In this document: in pieces, positions 44,096 through 57,690 of the stretch
How the letters are laid out: every line of letters begins with the position of its first letter
How positions within the stretch are numbered: the stretch's first letter is position 1
Origin: Archegozetes longisetosus
Taxonomy: Eukaryota > Arthropoda > Arachnida > Sarcoptiformes > Trhypochthoniidae
Direction of reading: 5' to 3'
Assembly (NCBI GenBank): GCA_018873245.2
Contig: JAEMBT020000006.1
Span: 14,834,387 to 14,898,386, forward strand
Length of the DNA: 64,000 bases
Position numbers and translations under genes: made by a program
Notes under the pieces: model-generated
The model's database searches: none
Told to the model about the DNA's origin: nothing
Seen by the model: the letters and a program-made list of their open reading frames with translations, nothing else

Positions 44096-46486
44096 ATACG
44101 TACTTCACTATAATTATGATTAATGACATCACTTCACCATTCTACTGCACTAATTAGTAACTTTTAACCTACACCTTATCAAATATAACGCAAGTAGTAT
44201 AACTTACCTTATTAAATCATAAATTATGTTTATTGAATACAATATATAATTTTTCAGTGAAGCTAATAGTTTATTCATATTTTCATTCGACGTTAACAGA
44301 CGTTTTTATTTAGAATTTTAGAAATGATAGAAAGCTTAAGATTTGATTTCTGTCACTGTTATATTGAGAATTAAATATGGCCAATTCATTTTATTTTAAA
44401 TCAAATATTAACATAACATTCAACTTTATTTTAATAAAAATAATTAGGTTGAAAATCTTCAAATCCTAATAGAAGTATTAAAATTAAAAATAAAATTTCT
44501 CTAAAATTAGACATTAAATGCTTATTTTTAGTCGAAAAGTTTGATTATGTGTAGAAGTATTGAATTTTTGCTCTTTAATGTTATCTTAAAACACAAAGTA
44601 TTTTGATGAACTTGCTGATAACTTCATGGGTTACTTGATGATAGGCAGTATATAATAATTTGCCAACATCATAATCTTATCACTCGTTTAATATAAGGCT
44701 CAAACTTTTGGCAAACATCTTGATTTACAAGCTCTTCAATTAAAAGGACAGAAACGATACTTCACTTAAAACGATTTAAAAATGAATTCTATTCATATCT
44801 TGAGCAGTATGTGACGCAAAGTAATAAAATCATCTAAAAGAAAATACTTAAGAGAATTAGAAGAGAGGTCATATTTTCTTTTATAAATACGAAATAGAAA
44901 ACCTAAGTGAAAATGGATGCATCAATGTTTTACTGAAATACTTTTTCTTAAGTCATACTAAACGCAAGACTACTTTAATACAAGAATCACATGGAATAAA
45001 ATATATTTATGATGTCTACATAAAACGTGTTTATATTGCTTCAAAATGGTCTGGTGTTTGGTGTTCACTAAGAATCTGATATGTACTGTCCCTTTAAAAA
45101 GTATGAATGATGTATAAATATATACTTATAAACGACATAGCAGGCAAAATGTTTATAAAGAGTTTATAGCCATTACGAAAGATCAATCATTTTTTATCAA
45201 TTATACATATATCTAATCAGCTTAGAGTAATGAATTTTAGGTTAATTGTACTTCAATTTGAAATATAGACATCAGGTTCAATATAAGAGCTTTTGCAATG
45301 AAATTTGTTATCAACCAATTATAATTTAACGAAAATGCAAATATTGAATTAGTTTTTAATTTAATAACTTTTTCAGACATGTTCTTAATGTTTGGATGCA
45401 AGTTGAACAATCAATTTGTGATGAATTCAAAATTATCCATCTATTGAACTGATTGATGGAGAAGTTTTAACTCTTACTTAAGTTTTAATATTGGGTCAAA
45501 TTTTTAAAGTATGAGACGTAAAGAATAATGCTGTTAAGTATATATTTTCATTTACTACTTTAATTTTTGAAGGGATAGTATGTATAAAACTGTTTGCTAT
45601 TTAAGCATAGTCTTGAATAAAAATTATGCCAATCAAAAAAACTTTTGATATTAAGACTTGAGCGCCAAGTCATGTCAATATCTTTGACAGACGTGACCCT
45701 TTAAAAGCTAATACAAGTTTTCAGTTCACTTATCTACTTAGATAATAAGGGTAGTTTGTTTCATTTTCGGAATATAAAGTCCTTTGTCTTATTTTTCTAT
45801 ACAGGTTCGCGCTTTTTATCTAGAATGCCTAACATAAACTTTTTAATTCGCAGTATGTCATATGAATGATAAGTTTGGATAAAATGAGTATTTGTCAAAA
45901 TGCAAACAAGATAATTTAGTCCTGTATCACAAGTCCAAAGGGGGAAACTACGAAATTTAAAGCCTCGACAGTCTATGTTTTACTCATTTTGAATATTCCT
46001 ATTGACAAATGCCTCTCTCCCTTATTTGAAAATGATTAAAGTGCGAAACAATTTTCCAATATAAACTTTAATTATCGCAATTTCAAATGATTTATTTGGA
46101 TGAAATTCAGTTTTTATAGTTCATAACTAACTTTAAACAAAACTATAAAATGGTCTATTAATCAAAATTTTTGTGACTCTTTAATTTTGTTGTATGGACC
46201 ACTCAACAGAGATTGATCTAGGACTTAAGTAGATGAAACTAGATTTGATACTGATCGTCATTGCATACACATTTATTTATTATTATATTGAATATCTGAT
46301 TAAATAACTCAATATTTTACTCGGATGAGAAATAATCAGTTTAACAATCAGTATAGTCAAAGTCAGAGAAACAGTTTTTCACAGATTTCGAGTACAGCCG
46401 TTCAGACTTAATGTTTGAGTTTTCTCTAAATATTTTCTCTAAATGTTTTATAAATTTTAGACAGCGATTATTTTATTGACTAATGT
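44096..46486. other. Intergenic DNA, nothing recognised
   Basis: About 2.4 kb of AT-rich DNA with no gene, tRNA or convincing mobile element. Confidence 0.4.
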
Positions 46487-46795
46487 CATAACCAGGGAAA
46501 GGTAAAATAGCTGGAAAAAATAGTTGGTCAATATAATTGTGAAACAAACCCCAATATTAAAATTAAAATTTTACTATCAAATATTGACTTTCAATATATG
46601 ATTCATATTTGAATAAGATAAATATGTGTAATGAAACATAAATCATGCACTAGAAGATGTTTTAAAACAATGAATCATTGACTTTGACAATATTCTAATT
46701 ATTGGATCAAGTTTTCATAATAAAGTTCAAAGTTTAATATTAGGGTTAGTTTCACAATTATATCAACTAGTTTGCCTTTCTCTGGTCATAGTGAA
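46487..46795. mobile_element. Foldback MITE-like element
   Basis: Left arm ATAACCAGGGAAAGG...ATAATTGTGAAACAAACCC and a right arm that is its inverse (near 46742-46795) leave a loop of about 150 bases. It lies 190 bases upstream of the UDP-glycosyltransferase start, so it may border or contain that gene's promoter. Confidence 0.65.
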
Positions 46796-46985
46796 GGTTA
46801 TAGATATGAGTATGAATATAGATCTGAATACCGCATAAACATATTTTCAGATGACTTTGAATAAGTTCACTGACTTAGTGAAAGACTAGATAAATTCGAA
46901 GACAACAAACTTGACTTTCAGATAAAAATTAATATAAATGTTGGAGTAAGCAGACATTTATTCACATTTCGATGCTATTAGAAAT

Positions 46986-48413
46986 ATGTCTAAAAAGCTA
47001 ACAATTCTATTCTTTCCTCTCCAGAGCCACGGAAATGTCAACGCAAGCCATGGATTGGCAGAAGTATTGCTACAACGCGGACATAGGATAGTGTTTGCGG
47101 TCAATATTGCGTGGAAAGGATTGTTAGCCAAACATGGATTTGATGAAAAGATTTTTAATGCAGAGAATGATAACAAAATCAACGGAATTAAGAATAAATT
47201 TGTTTGGAGCGATTTCATTAGCAAAAACCAATCAGTAATGAGTTTACCGCCTGTAAACAAACTCGAACAATTCGTTATTCCTGCTTTTACTTTGATGCTT
47301 GAGACGCACAGGTCACTGGAAAATCAATACAAACGCATCATTCATGAAGTCAAACCTGATATTATTGTTATCGATCATTTGATTTGTTCTCCGATTTTGA
47401 CTAATTCTGGTATTCCTTGGGTTTGGTTTTTCTCTCCGGCGCCTCTTTGTTGTATCGATGATGATCGAACACCACCGGCTCGATCGGGTAACTATCGAAT
47501 GTTTTTATGTTGTTGAGAAAATTTCATAAGAGACGAACAGAAATTTTCTTTCAGATAATAGTTAATGAAAACTTTTACTTTCGTGACTAGTATTGAAATT
47601 TTTGGTTTAATTGAAGGTTTGTCAACAAATGGGGATAAAAGCAAATGGAAGCTATTTCGGGATGAATGGTTTGAAATCCTATCCGACTTATGGGAAAGAG
47701 TGAATGAATATAACATATCTAGAAACGCTCCTGAATTACCCGTCAATAAGCTGCATCCCGAATCTCCATATCTGAATTTATATATGTTTCCCGAAGAACT
47801 AGACTACTTAGACATGAGACGATTACCTGATAAATGGTTTCGATTAGACGCTTCAGTTCGAACTGCAGACGAGGAATTTTCAATACCCGAGCCATTAAAA
47901 CAAAAGTCTGGAAAATTGGTCTACTTGTCGATGGGTTCTATTGCTTGCGCCGATTTGAAACTAATGACAAGACTAATATCTATATTAGAGAAATCTCCGA
48001 ATAAGTTCATAGTATCAAAGGGAGCGCTCGGAAATAGATATGAATTACCCGATAATATGTGGGGCGAAAACCTATTACCACAAACCAAAGTTATACCTTT
48101 GGTCGATTTGGTTATCACACATTCAGGAAATAACACTGTTTGTGAAAGCTTTTATTTTGGGAAACCATTGATCGCTTTACCAATTTTTGGGGACCAGTTC
48201 GATATCGCACAAAGAATTTCTGAACAAGGATATGGTATTCGACTCGATCCTTATTATTGCAGTGAAGATGAGTTATTAGAAGCCGTCGAAACGTTATTAT
48301 ATGATAATTGTTTGAAAGAAAAAATGAAACGAATTTCTCAAAGAATTCAGTCATCGGATGGTAGAGAAAAAGCTGTGCATTTGATTGAACAAATCGTTCA
48401 ACACGTTGAATAA
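46986..48413 (+). CDS. UDP-glycosyltransferase
   Basis: Two exons, 46986-47487 and 47617-48413, joined across a GT..AG intron, give 1299 nt and 432 residues. The join restores the conserved PPARSG-LSTNGDK stretch; the ATG at 47565 lies inside the intron. The N-terminal half starts directly with the acceptor-binding fold (LTILFFPLQSHGNVN, with His15 in the place of the family's catalytic His). The C-terminal half has the UGT signature, the sugar-nucleotide site: LPQTKVIPLVDLVITHSG, E, then PLIALPIFGDQFDIAQR, with His near residue 336. It moves a sugar from a UDP-sugar to small lipophilic molecules, a detoxification role in arthropods. Unlike most animal UGTs it has no signal peptide and no C-terminal membrane anchor, so it should be cytosolic. 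Spider-mite UGTs share this form and are thought to derive from bacteria. AATAAA lies at 48473. Confidence 0.93.
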
Positions 48414-48892
48414 TTGAGAATTTTAGTTATTAAACAATCTCTAGAAATATTTTCTAAAAATTGAAATTATTTAATAAAGCAAATTTCAAAAGCTTTTCGA
48501 CTCGAGAGTCGCATTATAGATAGGATACTATTGCTTAGAAAAATCACGAAAGTTTGCCATAAAAACGTCATTAAAGAGAATATTAACAGAAAGGAGTACC
48601 AATAACATGAAGTTATTAGTGGACAGGGTTATCTGAAACCATCAATATACCCCCATTTAGCGGTCTCATATTATAGCCAAATACAAATCATAAATTATCT
48701 ATTGTCTAGAAAGTAATAAATTTAATGTGAACTTCTTTTATAATTGAGCTTATGGAAGAATTGAATTTTTCAAAAAAATCTTTTGACCCCCTGTATCACC
48801 CAATATTTCGATAAAGCTTCTAACGTATGAGGTTTAGGATTTAAAGTTAATTTTAGGAAAGAATCATGTTGGGATTTGACCTTTAACCCAGC
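48414..48892. other. 3' flank of the glycosyltransferase gene
   Basis: Holds the polyadenylation signal at 48473-48478 and otherwise nothing I can recognise. Confidence 0.5.
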
Positions 48893-49250
48893 AAACTGAC
48901 AATGAAAACTCATCCGTGTATTCCGATAAAATTCAAAGGTTTATATTGGTTTACAAACATTTCCGAGAGAAATCACAAGGAAATCTTAGGAACCAAATAA
49001 CTCTATGTTAATTGAAATATCAAATGCACTTACGTTGTTTTTAAATGGTTACTATGAAGTTTTTCATGATTGTTTTAAAAAATAAATGTATATGATAGTT
49101 CAATAAAGTTACAAACTCTAACACAAAGTTATTTAATTCTTAAAAAACTTCTATGTGGTTTCTCTCGGAAACGTTTAAAAACTATAACTGCCCTTTAGAT
49201 TTTATCGTAATGCACGGATAAGTTTTCATTGTCTGTTCGCTGTGTCTCAA
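48893..49250. mobile_element. Foldback MITE-like element (about 360 bp)
   Basis: Arms 48893-49000 and 49145-49250 are inverse copies. Landmarks are GACAATGAAAACTCATCCGT on the left and its inverse on the right, and TTTCCGAGAGAAATCACA near 48960 with its inverse near 49178. No open frame. Confidence 0.75.
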
Positions 49251-49694
49251 CGTGATACTTTCCAAAATTAGCAATAACCCTTCCCCTCATATGTTAGATG
49301 TTTTATCGTAATATTGAACAATACAAGGGGATATAAAAATTTGACAATTTTACCTCTAGTTTCTGATGTTTTCTTGACGTAATACTTTTGGGTGCAATTT
49401 TTTGCTTTCTATTTAAATATCCATCATTTTTTTGTTAAAAAATTTCAATCGATTTACTGCAATCTAAATAAACTCATGAAAATAACAATGTTATACATTG
49501 GTCAGAAACCAACAGATTCTTAGGACAAAATCAGAAAGAAAATCGACAAATAGTAGACACGAAAATAGAAGTTTGATTAATATCAGATATCTTTTTTAAT
49601 ATATCCTTCATTTTTGTATATCTGTTGAAATTCATTTTAATCTCGTCATACTGGAGATCCCTGGAATCAATTCTTTCGCTACTCAGAACTTATA
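49251..49694. other. Intergenic DNA, nothing recognised
   Basis: AT-rich sequence with no visible gene or repeat. Confidence 0.4.
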
Positions 49695-49696
49695 TA

Positions 49697-50285
49697 CAGT
49701 CAAACTTCTATAATCTGACACAATATTTTCCTATCATCATTAGTCGATTTATGGAGGTTGTCGGTTTGTAGAAAAACCTCTTTAATTCGACATGTCGGAA
49801 CAAAGAGGTATAATTTTAAGTGCGTTGATGATAAAATCTAATTATTATTATTTAGAAACTCAGAAATAACTAAAAGAACCTCAGTTAAAAAATTCATTCA
49901 AAGTGGCTTGTCAGGCTTTACATTTTTTCTTAACAACAGTGGCTTCTAACGTGCTTTCTATACTCTCAACGTTTTGAATCAGCTCAGGATGCTTTGGTTG
50001 AGGAAATATGTATAATATATTTATCATCAGAAATGAATTATTTGAACCAAAGAAACACATCACGAGTGTATTAAATAGGCAACTCTGTCGAATTGCAGAG
50101 GTTCTAATGAATAGGAGATAACTATTGAAGGAAAAAACTATTGTCGGATTACGGAGTATGGAGGTGTCGAATTGAAGAGGTTTTTATAATACAAACTTCT
50201 ACGTAAGAATTTTTTGGAAATAAGATAAAGTCGAATTTGAGAGGTTGTCGTGTTATAGAGGTGTCGGTATAAGGAGGGTTGACTG
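49697..50285. mobile_element. Pogo/Tigger-like MITE with TA target site
   Basis: 589 bp, with ends CAGTCAAACTTCTATAATCTGAC and, in complement, CAGTCAACCCTCCTTATACCGAC, each next to TA. Sub-terminal GAGGT(G/T)TCG-type units repeat in both arms, as in pogo-like elements. No transposase remains. Confidence 0.8.
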
Positions 50286-50387
50286 TATATTGATTAAATC
50301 AGTTATTAGCCTTTAATTACTAAAAACACAATTTAAAATTAAAAAATAATTTTATTACTTAAATTTTAAAAGAAAAAATTTATTATA

Positions 50388-50601
50388 TTAGATTGGCCCA
50401 TAAGTCTTGGCTGCTTTTCAAGCTTTATTACCAAGAAAAGTTTTTAAAATACAAAAGTTGTATTCTTTATACACTAGTTAGTAGTTTCTATCGCACTCAG
50501 TTACTCATATATCATATAGTTATAGAATATTTTCAACTTCTAAGAAATTTATAAAGGAGAATATTCGAAATAAATGGCAAGGACTTATTGGGCCAATCTA
50601 A
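50388..50601. mobile_element. Mariner-like MITE (214 bp)
   Basis: Ends TTAGATTGGCCCATAAGTC and, in complement, TTAGATTGGCCCAATAAGTC, typical in form for mariner. The left flank is TA; the right flank reads CA, probably a mutated TA. Confidence 0.75.
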
Positions 50602-53165
50602 CATACAAAAACAATTGAATATATCGAAAAGTTAGAAGAGAACATAAAATTCAAACTAAATTAAATATTACTACAAATTTAGTCAAAACTTTGTCGAAAA
50701 TAGTCAAAAATCGGTTCAATCACTTATAAAAGATCTTTTCTCTTCCATGCCTACATCTCCACCCCGCAATTTGCTCTCAAATCATTGGCTTATATTCCTT
50801 TTTTCCTCTCAATTTTCTCATATTCCTTTTTAAAGATATCAAACCCCAATTTAAAAACATATTATATATCATAAAAAAAGAAATATAATCTTGCAATAGG
50901 GAACTAAATTTGTATATAAATGTTTTACATAATATAAAAATTATAATTATAAGAAGCTTCTATAACTTCATTTAAGCTAGAATAATTAGAATAACTTCAC
51001 TTTCATACTTTAAAAATTCAAGTAACGAGTCAGCTCATTACAATTTTATTAATTAAGTTTAAGATTAATAATCAGTTGTCAACAGTAAAATACGCAAAAC
51101 AGTGAATAAATTATAATTTTAGTGCATTTTTATTTTAAAGTCAAATGTTTTTGTAATAAAATAATTTACAGTTAAATCAAATGATTGTTGGTTTTTTGGT
51201 TTTTCCCTTATTGGTGTCAAGTTTTAATTACTTCATAAGATTACTTAAACTAATTTTCTAAGACAGTTTGACATCAAATTATGACATAAATATAGAACTG
51301 GGTACAAGTCGGTTGCTGTAGTTTCAATCAAAAATCTTAAGTATTAGTTTATTGTATTGACTTTTAATTTTGCACTTCTTTAAAGACAAATAAACTTTTT
51401 GAAAATTATGAGTGGGACTGAGGAATTTCCTTAGTTCTGATTCTTATAATTCAATTTTTGAAATTTGATGTGTGGCATAGTTGACCAAGTTTTATCAACT
51501 TCAAGCCTGGACGAAAAATTCAAAGAAATTTTTATATTCTTTGAGATTTTTTAGAATCTTTAAATTTATTTAAAACACTCAATGAATATAAATTTGATTA
51601 AATTTCAAGTGTAAAAAGTAATTATATTTCTTCTATGATTTTGTTCAATCCAGAAGTTAAAATGATCTTCAACATAATTGTGAAGTTTCGAACAAGATAT
51701 CAAGTATGACAAATTTCAAAAGATTGAAATATTTCAGCTTAGGATTCATATACACCGAATGTCTAATAAAATAAAGCATTTGTTGTAAACTTCATTTATT
51801 CTGATGAAATTTGAACAAAATGTGTTCAAATTAAGGATACTTTGGACTAATTAAACTAAAACCTGAACTATCCAATATAAATCTGGAAGTTTAGTCACCC
51901 TATTGCTTAATAAAAATTGTTTAATTGTTAGCAATTATTTAATAAGAATTGACATCACAATCAAATCAAATAAAAAATTCACTGATTTTTCTATAGAATC
52001 GTAATATCATTAAAACAAATAACTGTCATTTGAACTTGGAATAATAGCATATAATTTATAGGGTTTAAAGTTCACAGTTATTAGTGAATTCATCTGTTTG
52101 CACATTATGAATAGCATTGAGTTTTGTCAATTCGTTCGCTAGTACTCTCTTGTCAGTACTGGTATTTGTCTAAAACAATTTTGTTTGATTATTCTTTTAA
52201 TTTAACGTAATTGATCGAAAAGCAAAGTTATATGTGAGCAAATAACAATTCACATCTGTTCTTAAAATTTCACTCTTAAGTCCAGGCAATAAAAATAAGC
52301 GCCAAACTCGCTTTATACGTAATATTCATTTAATTTAAAACTTTTCTAAAAAATTATTACTATACTGTATGTGTGTTTGTATTTGTGTTAGTGTTGGCAA
52401 AATATCTAGAAATTATCTTTTAGCGAGAAACTTTCTAGAATTTTTCTCGAAATATTTCTTGGACATGGAAATATTCTTATTGATATATAATGAGCATCTG
52501 ATACATTAAAAAGTAGAATATTTAATAGCTATTCTTAGGTCACTATGAATAAGATCAAATGTTTATGAAGACAGATTAACTCAAAATTGAATTATACCGC
52601 AAACTAGGAAAGTTTTACTAAAATAGTAATTACTATTTGATAACAATCTGTAATTTTTAATGATATGAATTATTTGTGATAACTTGGTTTAATCCTAATA
52701 GGAGTTTCGTGTCATAGTAAGAGAGTTTCGCATTATCTAACAGGAGGTTCATAAAGAGAAAATTGGGAAAAGATAGATTATATCTAAAGAAATTTCTCGG
52801 TAAAGTCTACTAGAAACATTAGTTTTACAACAATAGTATGAGTACAATGATTAACACACAAGTAAAAATTTCTCAATTATTAATCATCTTACAACTGTCT
52901 ATAACTGCAATTATAGAATTTAAAGAAACGTATGTGAAATTTAAGGAAGAAACATTTGTTCACAAATCGCATAAAACTGTGATCTGAAGTCGAATTTTCA
53001 TAGTCTTTTAAGATGTGAATTCATTGTAAACCTTGAGATGAGTGCAGGTGACAATCGCACTCCTACTGTTTGACATTAAGTTTTTGTAAAAAATATTAGA
53101 CTATCTCTATATTCTTTGAGTTATGCACAATTTTGAATCAAGACTTAAGTACATAGGAGTTGAAT
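50602..53165. other. Intergenic DNA, nothing recognised
   Basis: 2.6 kb of AT-rich DNA upstream of the acyltransferase gene. No exon or mobile element can be supported. Confidence 0.4.
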
Positions 53166-56077
53166 ATGGAAATGAAATCAATTATATATTTAGTATTGTT
53201 AGTGTTTTCAATGAGAATTAGTTGTATTAATTGTGTTCATTACTCTAATTGGGAAAAATTAATTAATGCTTCGAATGTGTTCGGAGTAAATATTTTGTCT
53301 GAAAATTCACAAATTTTTGATAAAATGGTCAAATTCACAAATATCTCTGAAGATTGTGAGAAAAGTATTTCTCATACATTAAAATCGCTGAACAACTTCG
53401 AAGATTGGTCTTATCAAATGTATAATTCTTGGGGTCAATTTCCGCCTTCTGGTATTGTTGAGGGAACTGTTACTGACTTTGGTGATTATGATCAATGTTT
53501 GTCTATTACACCAAATCAAGTTATCGGCCAACCTCAATACTGTTTGGTTGACATATCACTTCCATTACCTCGGCCTATGCCCAAACATCATAACCTCTAC
53601 CATGAAGTCAATGTTTTGCCTAAAACTCTGAATCAAACGTCAAATAATATTTTTATAAAATTATCAAAACATGCGTCATATTTTTACTGGATCTTCTTAA
53701 GACTTGGAATATGTACTCCAAATAAGTGCACAAAAGCTGACATAACAGAGCTCTCAAATAACGGTAATTCATTTCGAATCTTATCCATCATTTTTGAAAA
53801 ATGTTTGAATTTCTTTGTAAAAGTAGTCGACAAATTTGGGCTTATATTGAAAAGTGTCAAATGCGAGACAAAACAAGTGAATAAACTTAATTTTGTTCAA
53901 TTGTTAGCGATGTAAGTCTAAGATATTAATTTATGATTAATTGATTAATTAAATACACATTTTGACAGATCCACTTTCATCATATTTTTATTCGCAATCA
54001 TTTTTGCTGACATTTTTGAGAACAAATTTCACACGAAAAGTATGTTAAAAAAGTTTTACGATATTTTATGTTTACCAAAAAACTATTATTAGCTGATTGA
54101 TCGCTTAAAAGAAAGGTAGTTTTCAAAAGTCAGGTATATTTGTAAACACGACTCAACAAAAATTCACTAATTGTGTCCACACTTAAGTACTGATTGTTAT
54201 AATTTCAATCAAACAGCAATTTAGTTTTGTATGTTTTCATTTTTAGAGGTTTATTATAAATTTCATTCAATCGCATAATAGTAAATAGTTTGAAAACACT
54301 ATAAAAACATTACCTTTTCTATAAATTGAAATTGTATTTAAAAGAAGGAACAATACCATCAATACTACTGTCGGCACTTTCGCTTAAGAGAAACTTCAAA
54401 AAATTGATGTCAACAGAAACAAATCACAATCTTTTGTGTATTCAAGGATTAAGAGTTTTATCACTGATTTGGGTTATATTCGGTCACACAGTGGGCTGGT
54501 ATAATCCACAAGTTTTCAGTAAATATCGATTAATAATTCAAATTTATCCAAAGATATAAATTTTTTCTGTTTTTAGGTCAAATATTTCGTGTCAAAGATT
54601 CTCTATCATTGCCGGCATATCAGTTATTGTTTAAAGCATATAATAGTGTCGAAAACTTCTTCTTTATTAGGTATGCAATCATTGATACAACTGAGAAATA
54701 TTCATTTGTTACAAATTAGACAAATCAATTATTTAATTAATTCAGTTCTTAATCAAAATTATGATCGTTTCTGAAATTTGAAATTTATTTCATAAGTGGA
54801 ATGTTAACGACGTACATAACTCTAAAATATACTGAAGGAAGATATGAAAAATTCAATATTAAAGCTTTCATATTATCTCGTTTCATACGCTTAACTCCAC
54901 AAATGCTAATATTCATACTCTTAACTACTTTAATACCACTATTGGGTTCGGGACCCGTTTGGAAGGAACACATCGAACCACTGGTTAATAATTGTTACAA
55001 AAATTGGTGGCAAAACGTCATTTATTTACAAAACTTCATCGATGCTAAAAATATGGTACCAAATCTATCAATTTTCATAAATTTTCCATAAAAATATTGT
55101 TTTGTATAGTGTGCACTTCACACCTGGTACATCGCGGTTGATATGCAATACCACTTCATTTCATTAATAGTCATAATATGTTTGCATAACAGCATTAGAT
55201 TTGGATTAATGGTTAACACAATTGTGATCATAAGCTTTGCTGCTTTGTCATCAATTATTATTTATGTGTTTGACTTTCCACCTGGAAATGTAAACACTGG
55301 AAGAAGGTATTAAACAGTAAATTTAATGTCAAAATTTTTAGAAAATTGAAAGTATTTTGTTTGTTATTAAGCGAATACTACGTCAATGTATACGACCCAA
55401 TGTTTTATTGGAAGCCGTGGTCTCACGGGTCGGTCTATTTTATTGGACTGGCATTCGGTTATATAATTTATAAAAATTGTAAAATCAAGTTATCAAATGT
55501 AAGTAAAACTTAATTGAATTTTTACAAGAATTGTGTTGATCAATCAGATTCTTTGTCCTTTCAGTCAAAAAAAGTAATTGTTTGGATTGTATTACTTATT
55601 GGATATATAATATGTATTTATGACATTCAATTTTGGATATATGGAAAACCTTATAATCGATGGATTTCTGCATTTTTATATCCAACCACAAGAATAATTT
55701 GGGCCTTAAATACAGCGATCCTCATTTGGATGTGTATCACAGGAAACGGCGGTTTTATAAATGATTTTCTCTCATGGAAAGCATTCATACCATTATCTCG
55801 ATTAACATATTCTGTGTATTTGACTCACGCTTGGATTGTATGGATTTATATGGGATCAAAACGTCATTTAATAGAATTGAATTTCATATCAGTTATGACA
55901 ATATTTTTTGGTCATTTATTTGTTTCATATCTAGTCGGTTTTGTATTTTCTCTTATGTTTGAATCAGCGTTTCTCGTTTTACAAAGCTATTTAACAAAAT
56001 ATCTGATGAATAACTTAGAAAACAAAGAAAGTGATGTCGTTTTACAACATCTTAACCATACGAAGAATGTAAAATAA
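53166..56077 (+). CDS. NRF-6-like membrane acyltransferase
   Basis: Eight exons fit with GT..AG borders and phases: 53166-53911, 53969-54039, 54345-54518, 54577-54670, 54797-55055, 55110-55306, 55342-55498 and 55565-56077. Together they make 2211 nt and 736 residues. The start is the ATG at 53166, followed by a signal peptide. Exon 1 holds the extracellular NRF domain (SWGQFPPSGIVEGTVTDFGDYDQC, CLVDISLP, LGICTPNKC). From exon 2 on it has many membrane segments and the acyltransferase-3 fold: CIQGLRVLSLIWVIFGH with its His, LSRFIRLTPQM, GSGPVWKEH, HTWYIAVDMQYH, and SRLTYSVYLTHAWIV. Family members (nematode NRF-6/NDG-4 and many arthropod paralogues) act in lipid or small-molecule transfer across epithelia. 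The substrate here is unknown. A damaged second copy follows at 60.5-63.5 kb. Confidence 0.92.
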
Positions 56078-56104
56078 TCATATTCCTAATAATGTGTTAG
56101 GTGA

Positions 56105-56565
56105 ATCCGTGCTAAATGGTCTAAAGGGGTTCCCGGCCTCACCACTCCAAGTGTGATTCATCTTTGGATTCAGTTCGTCGAGCTGAGCATTTTGATACCA
56201 CACTTGACCACTTTCAACCCGAACCTGACGACTTCTGGTCACCCAGACCTAACCCCCTCGAAAATGGATAAATCTGGCTTTACAAGTTTATCCATTACGA
56301 AGCACTAAACCAAACAAAGATGGACATCTCGAGAATTACGTGTGATGATTGATCAAGTGGGCTATTAAAATGCCCAGTTCGATATCTTGAGTCCAATGAA
56401 ATACCACTTGGTGAGGTCAGCCACTCTCGTCGGAAGTTGGCCAGAAGTGATTAAATATGGCATCGAAACGTTCAGCTTAACGAACTAAATTTAATGATGT
56501 ATCATACTTAGGGGTAAAGGGTTGGGAACCCCCTTAGACCCATTAGCCCAGATTGACCCAATGGA
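56105..56565. mobile_element. Foldback element downstream of the acyltransferase
   Basis: Left GCTAAATGGTCTAAAGGGGTT near 56111 and its inverse near 56525-56550 (AACCCCCTTAGACCCATTAG). The interior also folds, with CACTTGACCACTTTCAA near 56202 and a GTGGTATTTCA-type inverse near 56398. It starts only some 30 bases after the gene's stop, so it may supply its 3' end. Confidence 0.65.
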
Positions 56566-57289
56566 GTGGAAAGTCATTATTGCCCAATATCGAATCTTAT
56601 TTTTTCTCCGATATTTAATAGATTTTATCCAAACTTTATATCCATGAATATAAGTAATAATAACATAAATTATGTTTTTCGCCAACCAGTACTGAACGTT
56701 TTTTTGGGATATTTTCTTTCTTGTTTCTCGCCTTCTTATAACTGTTTTGGGCAGCATTTAAATTGATCTGCTTAAGCACCAGAGCTTTATTTTTTTGTAT
56801 CTACATTAGCTTTTTGGTAGAATGATCTACTGAGATCAAATTTCAAAAAACAAATCCAAAAATTCAAAATTTGTCGTAATTATTAAACATTTTCGTGCAC
56901 TAGCTGGTATCCATTATAGAACTTAATGTTAAAATTCATATCCCTAATTCAAATTTAAGGACAAATGTCTGATATTATATCGCATTTTTTGCATTCTGTA
57001 TTATTTCTTTAAACATCTATACGAAAGATTATCGATACTATTTGGTGATACAGGGTTTAAGAAGATCTTTTGTAAGGAGGTTACAGTAAAAACTACCAAT
57101 GATATAAGCATATTAATGTTCATCTTCTGAAATATTATCGAAATAGAAATAATTCATTCAGTAAAAGGTCTAAAGAAAAATTTTGAATTTTGCACTTCAA
57201 AACACATTTCGTTTTTATGTAAACTGACCATACAATCTGAATACAATAAAAGTGTTTATTTTAATGCGCTTTTATAATTGTTGATACCC
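56566..57289. other. Intergenic DNA, partial repeat R trace
   Basis: Mostly unremarkable. At 57045-57110 a fragment of the repeat R tail (GGTTTAAGAAGATCTTTTGT) appears. The frame at 56491-56766 has no support on either strand. Confidence 0.4.
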
Positions 57290-57690
57290 ACTGTAATTGC
57301 TAGACATAATAAAACTCGTCTTATTGATAGAATTAAGTGTATCGCACTCAAAGAAGCCAAAGATGCCTGAACAGATTTTATTAAGGATAAAGTTAAATGT
57401 TGAATGATTGCAGAAACTAGAAGAAATAAATTTTCACTCTCAGTCCTTACAAAATGTGTAATAGAAGTGTTGAAATCACTCGAAAATGATATAGAATTGT
57501 TTGAAACGCTGTATTTGTTGTATTCAGAAAAACCTAATGCCGTTCATCACGCAAACAGTGGCTACAATGAATATTAAACTTTCATCTTCGTTTTTATAAA
57601 CTATTTAATAAAATTTAGTTCAAACGTATATTTTAAGTAGTCTTTGCTGTACCCCCTTGCAAAAGATCTTGTTATACTCTATAGTGTTTA
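57290..57690 (+). repeat. Repeat R with coding relic, allergen flank (right locus, upstream side)
   Basis: Plus-strand counterpart of 9640-10020. It carries the motifs DRIKCIALKEAKDA, FSLSVLTKCVIEVLKS, LENDIELFETL and a stop after GYNEY, with in-frame stops in the first half. The shared non-coding part follows (TTAAGTAGTCTTTGCTGT and TTGCAAAAGATCTTGTTA). Confidence 0.65.

Noticed and set aside
47565-47616. ATG at 47565 as the start of a separate glycosyltransferase gene
   Set aside because: It lies in an intron. Splicing 47487 to 47617 restores the conserved protein and the total length is a multiple of three.
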